Shown: positions 18,606 through 29,181 of the stretch, one piece after another | Layout of the letters: every line of letters starts with the position of its first letter | How positions within the stretch are numbered: the stretch's first letter is position 1 | Assembly: GCA_928724745.1 (NCBI GenBank) | Contig: CAKMXJ010000001.1 | Span: 496,001-560,000 of the forward strand | Source of the DNA: Anthracocystis setariae | Taxonomy: Eukaryota; Basidiomycota; Ustilaginomycetes; Ustilaginales; Ustilaginaceae | Direction of reading: 5' to 3' | Length of the DNA stretch: 64,000 nucleotides | Translations under genes and position numbers: made by a program | Notes under the pieces: model-generated | The model's database searches: none | What the model saw: the letters and a program-made list of their open reading frames with translations, nothing else | Told to the model about the DNA's origin: nothing

Positions 18606-20246
18606 ATGTCGAGTAGCAATGGGGAGAGCAGCCAGGGGCCCAGACGGATCGCGGTGCAGCATCAGAAGCTACCGTCGCGGCCGATTCTGCTTGCGCACTA
18701 TCCTTCAGCGCATGTGCCCACCCGTCCCTCCTATTCCAATAGCCAGGACGAAGGACTACCATGGGCCTTGTCCGGCTTGCCCGCGCACCAAGCATCGCAA
18801 GATTGGATCGCAGTCATCACTGCTCCAGCCTATGCACCGTTTCGAAGCTGGCTGGTGGTGATGCAGAACTTGATTCGACATCCCGAGCGCAATTCTTCCA
18901 ACATCCTGCGTGCCGACATACTCGACGAAAGCACTGTGGATGGAAAAGAAAGGCGAGGTGCGGGATGGAGAAAGCAATGGAGCATCAAGAGAGCCTTGTT
19001 ACCAAGACGACCTAATCTGGATTGGAGCATGGAACAGAACTGTAGCCTTCACTATCGCTATGCTCGAACAAGCAGGGCACCGGAAGAGGAGCAACATGAA
19101 GAGGACGACGAGGCAGAGATGGCCGAAGCGGTTGTCATCTATACCCCGCTGATCGGACAAGTGTCGCATGCCAAGCTCAACCTCGAGGGAGAGCCACCCG
19201 GACAAGTGGGTCAAATCCCACCGAGCCAAGCCTACGTACCTTTCTATCATCCCAAAGTACGGGCATTGGCATTTCACTATCGACCCAACCCCACCCCTGA
19301 TTCGTCCTCAACCGATGACACCATCTACGGTACGCTCGGGATATCTCTCATCCCCTTTACACCGGCCGAAACCTTCGGTCCCACCCACCGTCTCTCTCGC
19401 GTGGCACTCTCGCTGATAACCACGCTGCACATGCACAGCTGGGGCGATCTCCACTCCTATCGCAAGCGCGTCCACCACGACACCGTGGTACCGCGCACTC
19501 TATACCAAGACGTGTACCTGTCACTCAAGGCACGCTACGCTTCCGACCTGATCGCTAGCTGGGCAGAAGCTACGGACCCAGCTAAGCATGTGTTTGAAGA
19601 AATGGGCATTGCTGCATTCCTCATCGCGCTCTGGAGGCTGCACTACCAGGGTCGTGAGAAAGACGAGGTCAAGTTCATCGACGTTGGCTGCGGAAACGGC
19701 TTACTCACCTACATCCTCGCCAAAGAAGGCTTCCGTGGAGTTGGCCTCGATCTTCGACAGCGCAAAAGCTGGCCTTACTATCGTGCCGGTGGAGCCATCC
19801 TGCGCGAATGGACATTCGATCCTACTCAACTTCTACAACGCACTTGCCATGACAATGACGATGACTGGGCGGGTGCATGGCTCCTCGGCAACCACGCCGA
19901 CGAACTCACTCCGTGGATCCCAATCGTCGCTACACACTACCACTGCAGTGGGTTCATCAACCTCCCCTGCTGTTACTACGCCTTGGACGGAACGAGGAAC
20001 TTGCCACTGCTCCTCAAAGGTGCAGAGGTGTCGCGCAACGAACAGTACCTAGCGTACGTGTCGGAACTGCATAAACGGTTTGGCTGGAAGTTGGAGTTGG
20101 AACCACTAAGGATTCCAAGTACAAAGAATTGGTGCTTGGTCGCCCGACACCGATCGGCTGACTCGGATCGGGAGCGGCTGGAGGGTTTTGTACAGGAAGC
20201 TGTTCAACAGGCTCGGAACAGCAATTGGGTCGCCCGCACCAAGTGA
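18606..20246 (+). CDS. TRM44: tRNA (uracil-O2'-)-methyltransferase Trm44
   Basis: This AdoMet-dependent enzyme 2'-O-methylates U44 of serine tRNAs in the cytoplasm. The 546-residue product has a divergent N-terminal half and a Rossmann-type domain with the AdoMet motif KFIDVGCGNGLLTYIL near residue 356, followed by GFRGVGLDLRQRKSW. The Trm44-specific blocks LLGNHADELTPWIPIVA and LPCCYYALDGTRN, and the C-terminal WCLVARH, are present. The ATG at 18606 (MSSSNGESSQG) is preferred because the frame further upstream begins with GTG and reads promoter sequence. It is a single exon of typical family length. Confidence 0.92.
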   Translation: MSSSNGESSQGPRRIAVQHQKLPSRPILLAHYPSAHVPTRPSYSNSQDEGLPWALSGLPAHQASQDWIAVITAPAYAPFRSWLVVMQNLIRHPERNSSNILRADILDESTVDGKERRGAGWRKQWSIKRALLPRRPNLDWSMEQNCSLHYRYARTSRAPEEEQHEEDDEAEMAEAVVIYTPLIGQVSHAKLNLEGEPPGQVGQIPPSQAYVPFYHPKVRALAFHYRPNPTPDSSSTDDTIYGTLGISLIPFTPAETFGPTHRLSRVALSLITTLHMHSWGDLHSYRKRVHHDTVVPRTLYQDVYLSLKARYASDLIASWAEATDPAKHVFEEMGIAAFLIALWRLHYQGREKDEVKFIDVGCGNGLLTYILAKEGFRGVGLDLRQRKSWPYYRAGGAILREWTFDPTQLLQRTCHDNDDDWAGAWLLGNHADELTPWIPIVATHYHCSGFINLPCCYYALDGTRNLPLLLKGAEVSRNEQYLAYVSELHKRFGWKLELEPLRIPSTKNWCLVARHRSADSDRERLEGFVQEAVQQARNSNWVARTK

Positions 20247-20290
20247 CAGATCCAACGTAGAGGTGTTTGCAAATTCCAACCTTGATCTCT

Positions 20291-20311
20291 AAACATACAT
20301 ACATACATACA
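20291..20311. repeat. (CATA)n tetranucleotide repeat
   Basis: About five CATA units lie between the convergent TRM44 and CQD1 genes. Confidence 0.75.
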
Positions 20312-20328
20312 AACGACGACGGGTGGAT

Positions 20329-22683
20329 CTACTCGGAATGCCATCCGTAGCGCATAAACGCATCGACGGTACTGACTTTGGCATCGGTAAACGCACTGAG
20401 GATCCCCCTGGCTTCCATATACAGCCACACCTTGATCATGGGCAGCATGCGTTTGATCTCGTCCTTCTTGGGCACGTGCATTCCGCCTCCGTCCTGATGC
20501 TGCAACTCCCTACCCAAATGACGCAGGATCGGCAGCGCCGATTTGAACAGATCCATATTCGGATCCAATTGCCTACCGATTCCCTCGAGCAGCAGGATCG
20601 AGATGACGGTATTGACAAAGTCGGCCTCCATCTTGACGTGATGGTCGCGCACCGCCATGAGCACCTTGTTGAGCACGTCGGAGATCTTGATCTTGGCGAG
20701 CGAGAACGTCTTGGACTTGACACTCAGCACGAGATCCTGCATCTTGATGGCAAACACGTCTTCGTCCACGACTAGATCGGGCATCCTACATCGCTCGACC
20801 ATCAGATGTCCCGCCAGAGCGCCGTCGAATTGGGCCACGGCCGAGAACAAGTCCAAAAAGTTGCGCCTGTTGAGCGGCGTCAACTCGACGGTGAGTCCAG
20901 CATCGAGCAGCACGATTTCGGGTTGGTAGCCTTGCGCATCGAGCCGATCGAGCTCGTCCAACCACCGATCCTGGTCATGCTTGAGCGGTCGAAGCCGCTG
21001 CACGATGCTCTCATCCACCTGGTCGTCCGGCGTCGCGGGAGCCTTACGATGGCCAGGCGCATAGTCACTGTCGAACTTGCTGAGGATGCGCGCAAACAGA
21101 TCCTGCAGCAACGACTCGGTGGAGGGCTTGTAGAACTTGATCATGATGTTGCCCGGATGCAAGTCTGCATGCGTAAAGTTATCGATGAGAAGCATGTTGA
21201 GGAATGCATCCAGACCGAGGTTGGCGATACGATGATCGAACTTGGCGCCTCCGAGCGACAGGAAGTGCTTGAGCGGCAGTGCGTCCTCGAACTCCTCGAT
21301 GAGCACCTGTTTGGTCGAGAACTCGGTGAGCGGGCGTGGGAACGAGATGGCGGAGCGCCTCTTGGCAAAGTTCTCTTCAAACCTCCTGAGGTTGTTGGCT
21401 TCGTTTCGAAGGTCGAGCTGGGAGAACATCATCTCGGCAAAGACATCCACTTCCTCCGGGAACGACAGCCATTCCGCGCCAGGAATGAGGTTGATCATGT
21501 TGGCAAAGAACCTCATGATCTTGATATCTCTTCCGATCGTCTTCTCGACCCGCGGGTGGAGGATCTTGATGGCGACGCTGTTGGTGGGGATCTGAGGCGG
21601 GGCGACATCCTCCTCGTACGACAATGCCAATGTCTTGGAAAGCTTTTGCTGTGTCTCGCCCTTGGTGTTCTCTTTCTTGGCCCTCCTGTAGCCGGGTGGA
21701 AGAAGGTCGTGCTTCAAAGTCGCCTTGTATACCTGAGCCACGGCACCAATGCCCATGGGCTCGTGTTCGAACTCCTCGAAGATTTGGTGAAACGGCCTCT
21801 GGAAGACGCGCTCGATGACACGTTTGGTGTAGCGGAATGAATGCGGCTTTCCGTTGGAATGCAACCTTCCGAGACGTTGGCAGAGTTCATCGGGGAAGAG
21901 ATCCTGACGACTGCCCGCCCATTGCGCGAGCTTGATAAAAGTGGGACCGGCACGCTCCATTTGCTTGACGAGGAAGCTATACCACCAGATGGCGCCCCAG
22001 CGATCGCCTTGTTCGTCCTTGCGCACTTTGCGACCTCGGCGGCGTCCCTTTTCGCGTCGACTGCCGACGAGTAGCATGGGTGCCGTGATGATGACGGGAA
22101 GGAAAAGGATGAGCAGATAGAGGAAGCGTCGACCGGTTCCTAGAGGCTCGATGATGACGGCATGAACGACGTTGCCGATCTTGATAAAGGTGCGGACGAT
22201 AAAGTTGCGACGATGGAGGTCTAGGTCCTCTTCGGGAACAGGTGGAGCAAAGCCTTTGTGCTCTGGTTGCGGCTGTTGTGGATGAGATTCTGCTTGGGGT
22301 TGGGACTGCAAGGGCCCTTGCGATAGATACCAGTCGATGAGATAGGCGGCACCGAGACCCGAGATGGCAATGGAGGCAATGTGACCATTGCTGAAGCGGG
22401 GAGAGGAATGACGGGCAGTTGCAGACGAAGCATGTGAGCTGAATGAAAGACTCTGTAGATGATTCGAGCGTACTTGCCGGAGTGACGAGGGATTTGAGCT
22501 TGACAGACTGTTGAGGAGCGGTGAAGTGTTACAGGGCTTGATGAATGAGGACGATGAGGCTTGGCGCTGAGCTGAGCTGAAGCAGTATTGGCGTGTGGAT
22601 AAGCAAACTTGTGCGTTCGGCAAGTTGACAGCTGTTGGCACCCTTTGCGCTGATCTTAGCGTGCTCCTTGACAATGATAGCAT
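20329..22683 (-). CDS. CQD1: Mitochondrial UbiB-family atypical kinase, Cqd1/ADCK2-type
   Basis: A 784-residue ABC1/ADCK/UbiB-family protein, predicted to reside in the inner mitochondrial membrane; yeast Cqd1 affects coenzyme Q distribution and membrane lipid homeostasis. A long Ser-rich N terminus with Arg suits a presequence. Hydrophobic segments lie near residues 100-120 and 190-205. The UbiB N-terminal block reads FIKLAQWAGSRQDLFPDELC, an ADCK2-like variant of the KxGQ motif. The modified glycine-rich loop is GIGAVAQVYKATL, the invariant lysine sits in VAIKILHP, and the catalytic and metal-binding region is FTHADLHPGNIMIKF near residue 504, with LLDAGLTVEL as the DFG-like element. The ATG at 22683 is the first in frame. 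The gene is convergent with TRM44 (82 bases apart). Confidence 0.9.
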   Translation of the reverse strand: MLSLSRSTLRSAQRVPTAVNLPNAQVCLSTRQYCFSSAQRQASSSSFIKPCNTSPLLNSLSSSNPSSLRQVRSNHLQSLSFSSHASSATARHSSPRFSNGHIASIAISGLGAAYLIDWYLSQGPLQSQPQAESHPQQPQPEHKGFAPPVPEEDLDLHRRNFIVRTFIKIGNVVHAVIIEPLGTGRRFLYLLILFLPVIITAPMLLVGSRREKGRRRGRKVRKDEQGDRWGAIWWYSFLVKQMERAGPTFIKLAQWAGSRQDLFPDELCQRLGRLHSNGKPHSFRYTKRVIERVFQRPFHQIFEEFEHEPMGIGAVAQVYKATLKHDLLPPGYRRAKKENTKGETQQKLSKTLALSYEEDVAPPQIPTNSVAIKILHPRVEKTIGRDIKIMRFFANMINLIPGAEWLSFPEEVDVFAEMMFSQLDLRNEANNLRRFEENFAKRRSAISFPRPLTEFSTKQVLIEEFEDALPLKHFLSLGGAKFDHRIANLGLDAFLNMLLIDNFTHADLHPGNIMIKFYKPSTESLLQDLFARILSKFDSDYAPGHRKAPATPDDQVDESIVQRLRPLKHDQDRWLDELDRLDAQGYQPEIVLLDAGLTVELTPLNRRNFLDLFSAVAQFDGALAGHLMVERCRMPDLVVDEDVFAIKMQDLVLSVKSKTFSLAKIKISDVLNKVLMAVRDHHVKMEADFVNTVISILLLEGIGRQLDPNMDLFKSALPILRHLGRELQHQDGGGMHVPKKDEIKRMLPMIKVWLYMEARGILSAFTDAKVSTVDAFMRYGWHSE

Positions 22684-23355
22684 GTTGGTGAAGCTCGAAG
22701 CTGAATGCGGTTTCGCAGATAAGATGGCAGTAATCTACGATGGCATGCCTGCTGGGGGGGAGGGGGGTCGCAGTCGCGTTTGATCGACCTGAGTGACTTG
22801 TTTGTGTTTTCAGGGATGGATGAAAGGGTGTGATCGATAATAGTACGAAGAAGGTTAAATGGAATCAACTTGATCGTGGTGAGAGTTGAGAATGTCAAGA
22901 GATGAGAGAAGGATTAAGGATGAAGGACACTCTTGCACGGAATCATCGGATTTCAGGCTTCAGGCACCGGGAAATTATTGTGAAAGGACACCAAAACTAC
23001 GTCGCACTGCATTTGCACACAGTCAGCCTTTTTGCCGCCTTTGAATGCTCACAGCACCTCCACTTGCAATCATAATAATTATTCACGCTTTTCCGCACAC
23101 AGAGCGCACGCGCCCGCTTCATCACTACACTACTAACTACTCTTTGACTTTGTTAGTGCTCTGCAACGCGCCACGCCAAACCAAAATTAATTTATTAATA
23201 CTCAGAAGAACGCGTCTTTTGGATTTGGATTTTGAATGGATTTTTTTTTTTTTTTTGACATAAGCCAACCAACGTTGCTTGCTGCACGTTGCGACGGACC
23301 CTTGGACTCACTCCACTCACACCATACTAGAACTTGGCCGCAGCAGCGCACGACC
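22684..23355. promoter_or_regulatory. Divergent promoter region between CQD1 and CMR1
   Basis: 672 bases including a T16 run at 23241-23256 about 100 bases before the CMR1 ATG, an AT-rich patch near 23072-23084 and a G-run at 22754-22767. The T-run is read through by an open frame that has no ATG before 23356. Confidence 0.5.
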
Positions 23356-25296
23356 ATGAACGAGGCAAACGACTATGAGCAAGAGCGGCTCAAAAACATC
23401 AAGGAGAATGAGCGGCTCATGAAAGAGCTCGGTGTCATGGCGGGTTCCTCCGCCATCGGCGCACCTCCCAAAAGAGCCACCCCATCCAAACCCAAGAAGC
23501 CCACCACTCCAAACAAGAAATCCGATACCACCCCCACTCGAATCATGCCATCCCGTTCCAGTGCACGTCTAGCTGGTCACGAGGCCGATTCCGAAACACT
23601 CAAGAGAAAGTACGAGCAGGAAGCCCAAGAGGCTAGAAAGCTAGCCGAAGCTGCAAAAAGGGCCAGGCACCAGCAATTCGATCTCTCCGCAATGACAGGC
23701 GGCGAGCTTGAAGAGCAAGCCATCTTGGCGTTAGAGGCAACTCTCAATGGTCTGGCCAACAATAACTCCGAGGTGGCAGAGTTGGTCGATATCAAGCATC
23801 AAACCAAGCGCCGCTCATTCAAGACTGAACACACAACCAATTCTGCACAGAGACAGCAACTCGAAGATATTCTCAATCAGATGAGCCTCAAGTCGGCTGC
23901 AAAAGTTACGCCCAAGCGAGTCTATTCCATGGCTTACCACCCCGCCCTAGATAAGGATCTGGTCTTTGTGGGCGACAAAGAAGGATCAATCGGCGTATGG
24001 GATGCTGCGCCCACCGCCTCCTCCTCTAGCGTGGTGAACAAGACCGACGACGACGACGACCAAGAGGAGCAAGACCCAGACACCTTTCCCGAGGGCAAAG
24101 CCTGGACGCTGCAGGTACACGGTCGTTCTCCCGTTACTTGCATCAAGTTCGACCCGGTCAACTACAATTCTGTCTTTTCCAGTTCCTACGACTCTACCAT
24201 CCGCAAACTCGACCTAGCCTCGGCAAAATCAGACGAAGTTTGGGCGGGAGAACAAGACGTCCTCCTCTCCATCTTTGATGTCCTCTCCCCCTCTACACAT
24301 CCAAGTGCTTATATAGACACCCCTACTCCATCCTTGGACGAACGCTCAATCTGGATCGCAGACCACCGTGGAGGTCTCCTCCACATCGACCTCCGTGAAA
24401 AGACGAGAAGAGGCAACAGTACGCGCCGTTGGCAGGTGTGCGAGAAAAAGATCGGCGCTATGTCTGTCAACCGTCTCGCACCCCACTGCATCGCCACGGC
24501 TTCCTTGGATCAGCACATCCGCTTGTTCGATGTACGAGCACTGGCGTCCTTTGTCAACGAGACTGCCGATGCGCCTTACAACTACAAGGCCGTCGACGAG
24601 CAAGACCTCGAATCGGCCCAGACAATGGCGCAATTCGCAGCCAACAAGGCGAGACAGGCATGCACCTCGGTTGATTTCAGTCCTAGGGGAGATCAGTTGG
24701 TGGGTGTCTCGTACGATGATGTAGTCAAGGTGTGGAATGTCGAGCCCAGCTGGCTGTATTCGAAAGATGGGTTGAAGAGTAAGGCCACTCTCACCAAGGC
24801 TTCGGCGAATGGTACTGGTCGCGGCGGGAGGAAGAGTTCCAGTGTGGTCAAGAAGGAAGACCCAGATGAAAGCGAGTCCAAGGCCGGCGCACTTTTCAAA
24901 TGGCTCAAAGGTGCCAAACCGCTCAAGACCGAGCAAGATGTCCAGGCAGCCATCAAGCAAGAACACGACACTACAGCTGAACCTCTGGCTACCCGACCCG
25001 AGGACGTGCTGGCCGACCCCATCCGTATCCCACACAACAACCAAACTGGAAAGTGGCTAACCCTCTTCCGAGCCAAATGGAACCAAAACCCTTTGCTTGA
25101 ACCCCACTTTACCATCGGTAGCATGACCCGAAGAGCCGAGATCTACGCTTCCGACGGCACCCTCTTGCGCACCCTCTGGGACGAAAACTTGGTCACAGCT
25201 GTCCCCGCAGTCACCGCCATGCATCCCATCCTCCCCGGTCGGTTAGTCACCGCAAACGCTTCCGGCAGATGCACCTTCTGGTCGCCAGACACCTGA
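23356..25296 (+). CDS. CMR1: WD-repeat DNA damage response protein Cmr1 (WDR76 family)
   Basis: A 646-residue nuclear WD40 protein. Yeast Cmr1 binds chromatin, sits in a stress-induced intranuclear quality-control compartment and helps replication-stress recovery. The N terminus starts NDYEQERLKNIKENERLMKE, the conserved family opening, and is followed by a basic Ser/Thr/Pro/Lys linker. The propeller begins near residue 195 (KRVYSMAYHPALDKDLVFVG) with repeats recognisable at SIGVWDA, VTCIKFDPVNYNSVFSSSYD, TIRKLDL, ASLDQHIRLFDVRAL, ACTSVDFSPRGDQLVGVSYD and VVKVWNV. It ends with the RFTFWSPD-type block GRCTFWSPDT. An insertion rich in Lys/Glu lies around residues 480-550. The ATG at 23356 is the first real methionine codon in frame. 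Confidence 0.93.
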   Translation: MNEANDYEQERLKNIKENERLMKELGVMAGSSAIGAPPKRATPSKPKKPTTPNKKSDTTPTRIMPSRSSARLAGHEADSETLKRKYEQEAQEARKLAEAAKRARHQQFDLSAMTGGELEEQAILALEATLNGLANNNSEVAELVDIKHQTKRRSFKTEHTTNSAQRQQLEDILNQMSLKSAAKVTPKRVYSMAYHPALDKDLVFVGDKEGSIGVWDAAPTASSSSVVNKTDDDDDQEEQDPDTFPEGKAWTLQVHGRSPVTCIKFDPVNYNSVFSSSYDSTIRKLDLASAKSDEVWAGEQDVLLSIFDVLSPSTHPSAYIDTPTPSLDERSIWIADHRGGLLHIDLREKTRRGNSTRRWQVCEKKIGAMSVNRLAPHCIATASLDQHIRLFDVRALASFVNETADAPYNYKAVDEQDLESAQTMAQFAANKARQACTSVDFSPRGDQLVGVSYDDVVKVWNVEPSWLYSKDGLKSKATLTKASANGTGRGGRKSSSVVKKEDPDESESKAGALFKWLKGAKPLKTEQDVQAAIKQEHDTTAEPLATRPEDVLADPIRIPHNNQTGKWLTLFRAKWNQNPLLEPHFTIGSMTRRAEIYASDGTLLRTLWDENLVTAVPAVTAMHPILPGRLVTANASGRCTFWSPDT

Positions 25297-25505
25297 TCTC
25301 CTTCACACTTTGAACCTTTATACCCCACACCACATCACCCTTGCCCCCAATCCAGTACACATTCCCATCTCACAGATTATTCACCCTCAGCCATGATGAT
25401 CTTTTTGTTTACAGGTGTATCGATTTTCAATTCGTCACGTCACATTGGGGGCTAAGCATGGCGTTCGCAACCAACCAACATGCTGCTGACAAGACAGGAC
25501 AAATT

Positions 25506-26764
25506 TCAGAGCTTTCCATCGGAACCGAGATCGGCGAAAGCCTCCTTGCAACGAGTGGCCATGGTCTTCTCTCCCTCCCTAACCCAAACACGGGGGTCGA
25601 AGAACTTCTTGTTGGGCTTGTCAGCACCGTCAGGGTTACCGACTTGCTTCATGAGGTAGTCCTTCTTGTTGAGGATGTAGTCCCGGATGCCAAGCAGGTA
25701 TGCCCACTGGGTGTCGGTGTCGACGTTCATCTTAACCACACCGTGCTTGACCGCCGTGGCGATTTCGTGCTTCTCGGAACCGGAGCCACCGTGGAACACA
25801 AAGAACACCGGGTTCTCCTTGTCCGTCTTGATCTGACCACGCACGTACTCCTGGTGCTTGCCCAGAAGGTCGGGCTGCAGCGAAACGTTACCGGGCTTGT
25901 ACACACCGTGAACGTTACCGAAACCAGCAGCAATGGAAAAGTTGGGCGTGATCTCGGAGAACTCGCGGTAGATGTCCCAAATGTCCTCGGGCTGAGTGTA
26001 AAGAGCCGAGTTGTCGACACCCTCGTTGTTGACACCGTCCTCCTCGCCACCGGTGATACCGATCTCCATCTCGAGCCAGATGCCGAGAGGAGCCATGCGC
26101 TTGAGGTACTTCTTGCAGATCTCAATGTTCTCCTCCTTGGGCTCCTCGGACAAGTCGAGCATGTGCGAAGAGAACAGAGGCTCGTTGTGCTCCTTGTAGT
26201 ACTCCTCGTCAGCGGCGAGCATGCCGTCGAACCAAGGCAGAAGCTTCTTGGCACAGTGGTCCGAGTGCATGATGACGGGGACACCGTAAGCGGGGGCAAC
26301 GGCTCGGATGAACAGAGCAGCAGCCTTGGCACCGACGATGGAAGCCTCCTGGTTCGAGTTCGAGAGACCCTTGCCGGCAAAGTTGGCGGCACCACCCTGC
26401 GAAACTTGGAGGATCAGGGGCGACTTGGCATCACGAGCAGCCTCAAGAGCCGAGATGGCAACGGACGAGGACTGGAGTAGGGCAAAAGTTCGGCAAAATC
26501 CCGCCACAAGAAGGTGCAAAACGATGCGCAGAAACGGAAAGAACATGCATCAGAACAATAGAAGCGGTCAGCACTCGGTTTCAGCAATCATGCCAAACAG
26601 GCACCTTTCAAAGACTCGGGAGCATGCGAATGCAAGCTAAGAAAAGTACTTACGGTGACGTTGAAGGCGGGGATGGCGAACTTGTTCTCGCGGGCGTAGT
26701 CGAAGACCTTGTAAACGTCCTTTCCGGAGACGACACCGGCGGGAACAATGTCAATAACACCCAT
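25506..26764 (-). CDS. FBA1: Class II fructose-bisphosphate aldolase (two coding exons)
   Basis: This zinc-dependent aldolase splits fructose 1,6-bisphosphate in glycolysis in the cytosol. Exon 1 (26764-26654) encodes MGVIDIVPAGVVSGKDVYKV through FAIPAFNVT. A 182-base intron (GTAAGT donor, CCAG acceptor) precedes exon 2 (26471-25506), which resumes SSSVAISALEAARDAKSPL. The product is 358 residues, against 359 in yeast Fba1. Zinc-site motifs include MHSDHCAKKLLPWFDG, EMEIGITGGEEDGV, FGNVHGVY and VFHGGSGS; the substrate-loop VKMNVDTDTQWAYL and C-terminal KKFFDPRVWVREGEKTM are intact. An acceptor-like CAG ends one base before the ATG, implying a 5'-leader intron. A 379-codon open frame on the plus strand is an antisense shadow. 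Confidence 0.96.
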
Positions 26765-26765
26765 T

Positions 26766-27019
26766 CTGTCGGCAGAAAGAAGCGCAAATAGTAGAAAAAG
26801 CGTGGATTCTGTCAGCATTGCCTTGGCCAGATCTCTAGCATCCATTGCTGGTCAATCCCAACACTTGCTCGTCGCCCGTCGCAACATTTTGCAATAGAAT
26901 TGGAGCGATGCTGGATGTCGTAAGACCTGGCATCTTCCTACGATGGGAGAGAGGCGAGGCCGACGGACGGTTGAGGGCGTAGAGTAAGAAAAGGAGACAG
27001 ATGTGGGCGGTTTACTCAC
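26766..27019 (-). other. Probable 5'-leader intron of FBA1
   Basis: On the minus strand a GTGAGT donor (27019-27014) follows a pyrimidine-rich leader without ATG. A polypyrimidine tract and CAG (ending 26766) lie one base before the FBA1 start codon. Leader introns are known in highly expressed fungal genes. Without this intron several upstream ATGs would precede the start. No transcript evidence is available. Confidence 0.6.
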
Positions 27020-28337
27020 TTTGAAAGCGAAAGTGCAGGGGAGGATTAAGTGATGGTAAAGGAGTAGTGATGGTGGTGGAGAAAGAGAGAAGGGAAGAAG
27101 TGGAAGAAGGTCGGGTATGTGCATGCAACTGGCGGTGCGAGAGCTTGCCAAGTGTTGAGCTCGAGCCAGGCAAGTTGGCAGGCGGACGGCCGGAAGGACA
27201 CATGACGGCTTTCTGCACGGACTTGAAATCGATCAGCCAAAGCTTTTGGGCGCAGAGCCTGCCACCGCGCAACACGATTCCCAATTATCTTTTTTTCTTT
27301 TTTTCTTTTTTTTTTTTATTCTACGATTGGAATCACATGGTATCTCTCCCGCTCGTTTCAACACAGCACTGCATTGCGACACACATAGATTCACACATTC
27401 TCGATCAAGTTAGCCAACAAAGATTCGGAGACGATCTCTGAATGAAAGGATAGTGGTAAGCAAGTACGTCGGGTTGTCTATGACTGCGATGGCAACAAGA
27501 TGCGGTGTAGGTGTTGGGTTGGATCAAGTTGTTGTTGTTGCTGCATTTTTCAACCGCAATTAGACTACTGTAAAAGCGCGGCGCGATCGCTCTAATCAAC
27601 TCACCTAAGCAACCTTGGCAACCGCTCAAACATCTCCACGGGCCCTCCCCGCCTACGGAAACATCCGCACCTTACCCACACTCTCATAGAAGTGCATCGG
27701 GAGCCACCGTGAAAAGGATACGGCCATTCACGGATCCAGCTCAAAACTAGCAGCCAAAAGCCGTAACCTCCGCTAGCCACCGGTTCTTCTTGAAGATCGC
27801 CAGACCAAGGGTCACAAACAAATCATCCCTTCCATTCGTCGCCCACAGATGGCGACAGTTGAGTCTTCTGCTCCGTAGAACAAAGTCATCTCTCACTTAA
27901 GCCAACACAAGGAGCGACTTCGGTGCATCTTGTTATCGATTGATAAAAAAAAAAAAAAATCATGAGAAACGAGTCTCGCCGTCCAGTGAAACTCGTCGTG
28001 GACTGTGGAATTAATTTCACCGAGAAAAAATGGCAGCAAGCAGCGCTCTCAAACAAATCAGATTGCCCGGGTGTAACACCGAACGAGACGCTGCCGTGTC
28101 AACCGCTTGTTGCCAGACAGCATCGGGTGCCGATCCACTACAACGATCCAGCCTCGATGCCGGTCTGCTTTAGCCCTCGGTAACTTCATGTATACTCATT
28201 CAGAGACCGGCACTGCTCCGCTCTCAAGGTCTACAAACGGATAAAGATACAAGCTGGGCAAAAATCCAAAGATCAATTTCGTATGCCATTGACGATGCTG
28301 ATGCTTGCCTCTGTATCTATGCTTCCAGACACCCCCT
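27020..28337. promoter_or_regulatory. FBA1 promoter and long intergenic region
   Basis: About 1.3 kb without a confident gene. It contains a T-rich tract at about 27290-27319, a GTT trinucleotide patch at about 27527-27541 and an A15 run at 27945-27959. On the minus strand a very short ATG exon (near 27627) followed by GTGAGT can be spliced to give a product of about 50 residues, but nothing supports it beyond the splice signals. Confidence 0.4.
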
Positions 28338-29181
28338 CTAGAAACCCTTGTCGTACTTGCCCGAGCTGTAGACATCGATCAAAGTCACAATGCATGGTGG
28401 AGTGGGTAATAGGATAACGAGCAAGGCAAGAATCCAAGTGTCAGCGATCATTCTCTTAGCCATGTGTCAGCTCCAGTGGTATACTTACGCGTAGAAAGCC
28501 TTCATGTGAGCCACGATCTTCTCCAAAGCACTCAACCATTTCTCCAACTCCTCATCCACCTTGTCCTGTGGACCCAGCTTGGCGTAGAAGTCCTTCCTGT
28601 ACGGGCAAGCCTTCATTGCCAACGAGAACACGGGGCGAATGAGCATACCGTGATGTGGGCGAAGCGAAGTGCCGTAGGCGTTGGTGAACGAAGTGGCAAG
28701 TTCCTCGTTCTTGTTGTCGACCGAGTTGCGCATGGCTTGTGCGGTGAAATCAAGACCACGAAGGAGCCACATGAGACCCTCGGTGGCCGGGCGGTTCTTG
28801 GTGCCACCTGGACCTTCGCTTTGAATCAGCTTCTCAAGCGTGCCAGATTGGGCAGCACCAGTCTGCGTAAGCCGAGTGTTGACTTTAGCAATGTTGCCGT
28901 TCATGTCGTTCTGAACCACCTTGAAGGCTGTGTTGCCAAGCAGGTCGAAGAGCTTGACGAGACCCTCGCATGCCTCGAGGAAGGCTGCCGTGTCAACACC
29001 GTCTTGGGTAGGGACATCAGCGAACGACTGCCTCGAGCGTCCATGGTTGTGCAAATCCAGCAACCAAGCAAACAAGCAAAAAGGTCAGCATCACCATCTT
29101 CTCTCTGAACTTTGGCACCAGGTGAATCATTGGTCAGATTGCACTTACACGCTTGCACTGCTCAAAGTACGTAGTAGCCAT
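28338..29181 (-). CDS. Glycolipid transfer protein (GLTP domain), three exons
   Basis: A cytosolic sphingolipid-carrying protein of the GLTP/HET-C2 family. Exon 1 (29181-29149) encodes MATTYFEQCKR. Exon 2 (29027-28489) restores SFADVPTQDGVDTAAFLEAC and the rest of the domain. Sugar-headgroup residues are visible: D, N and K in VQNDMNGNIAKV, W in EGLMWLLRGLDF, and H in LRPHHGMLIRPVFSLAMKA. Exon 2 ends at a consensus donor GTAAGTAT that overlaps an in-frame TAA (28487-28485). Splicing to 28365-28338 adds ASGKYDKGF and gives 199 residues; retention stops at FYA with 191. The three-exon form is preferred because donor, acceptor and frame agree and the length is nearer the usual 200-210. Confidence 0.9.

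Noticed and set aside
20806..21840. 344-codon plus-strand frame opposite CQD1
   Set aside because: Antisense shadow of the UbiB kinase domain with no recognised motif.
25341..26480. 379-codon plus-strand frame opposite FBA1
   Set aside because: It crosses the FBA1 intron boundary and is the antisense of a highly conserved gene; Val/Leu-rich shadow.
27405..27640. Minus-strand mini-gene starting MFERLPRLL with GTGAGT donor
   Set aside because: Several acceptors give different unrelated short products (18 to about 54 residues); none resembles a known small protein.
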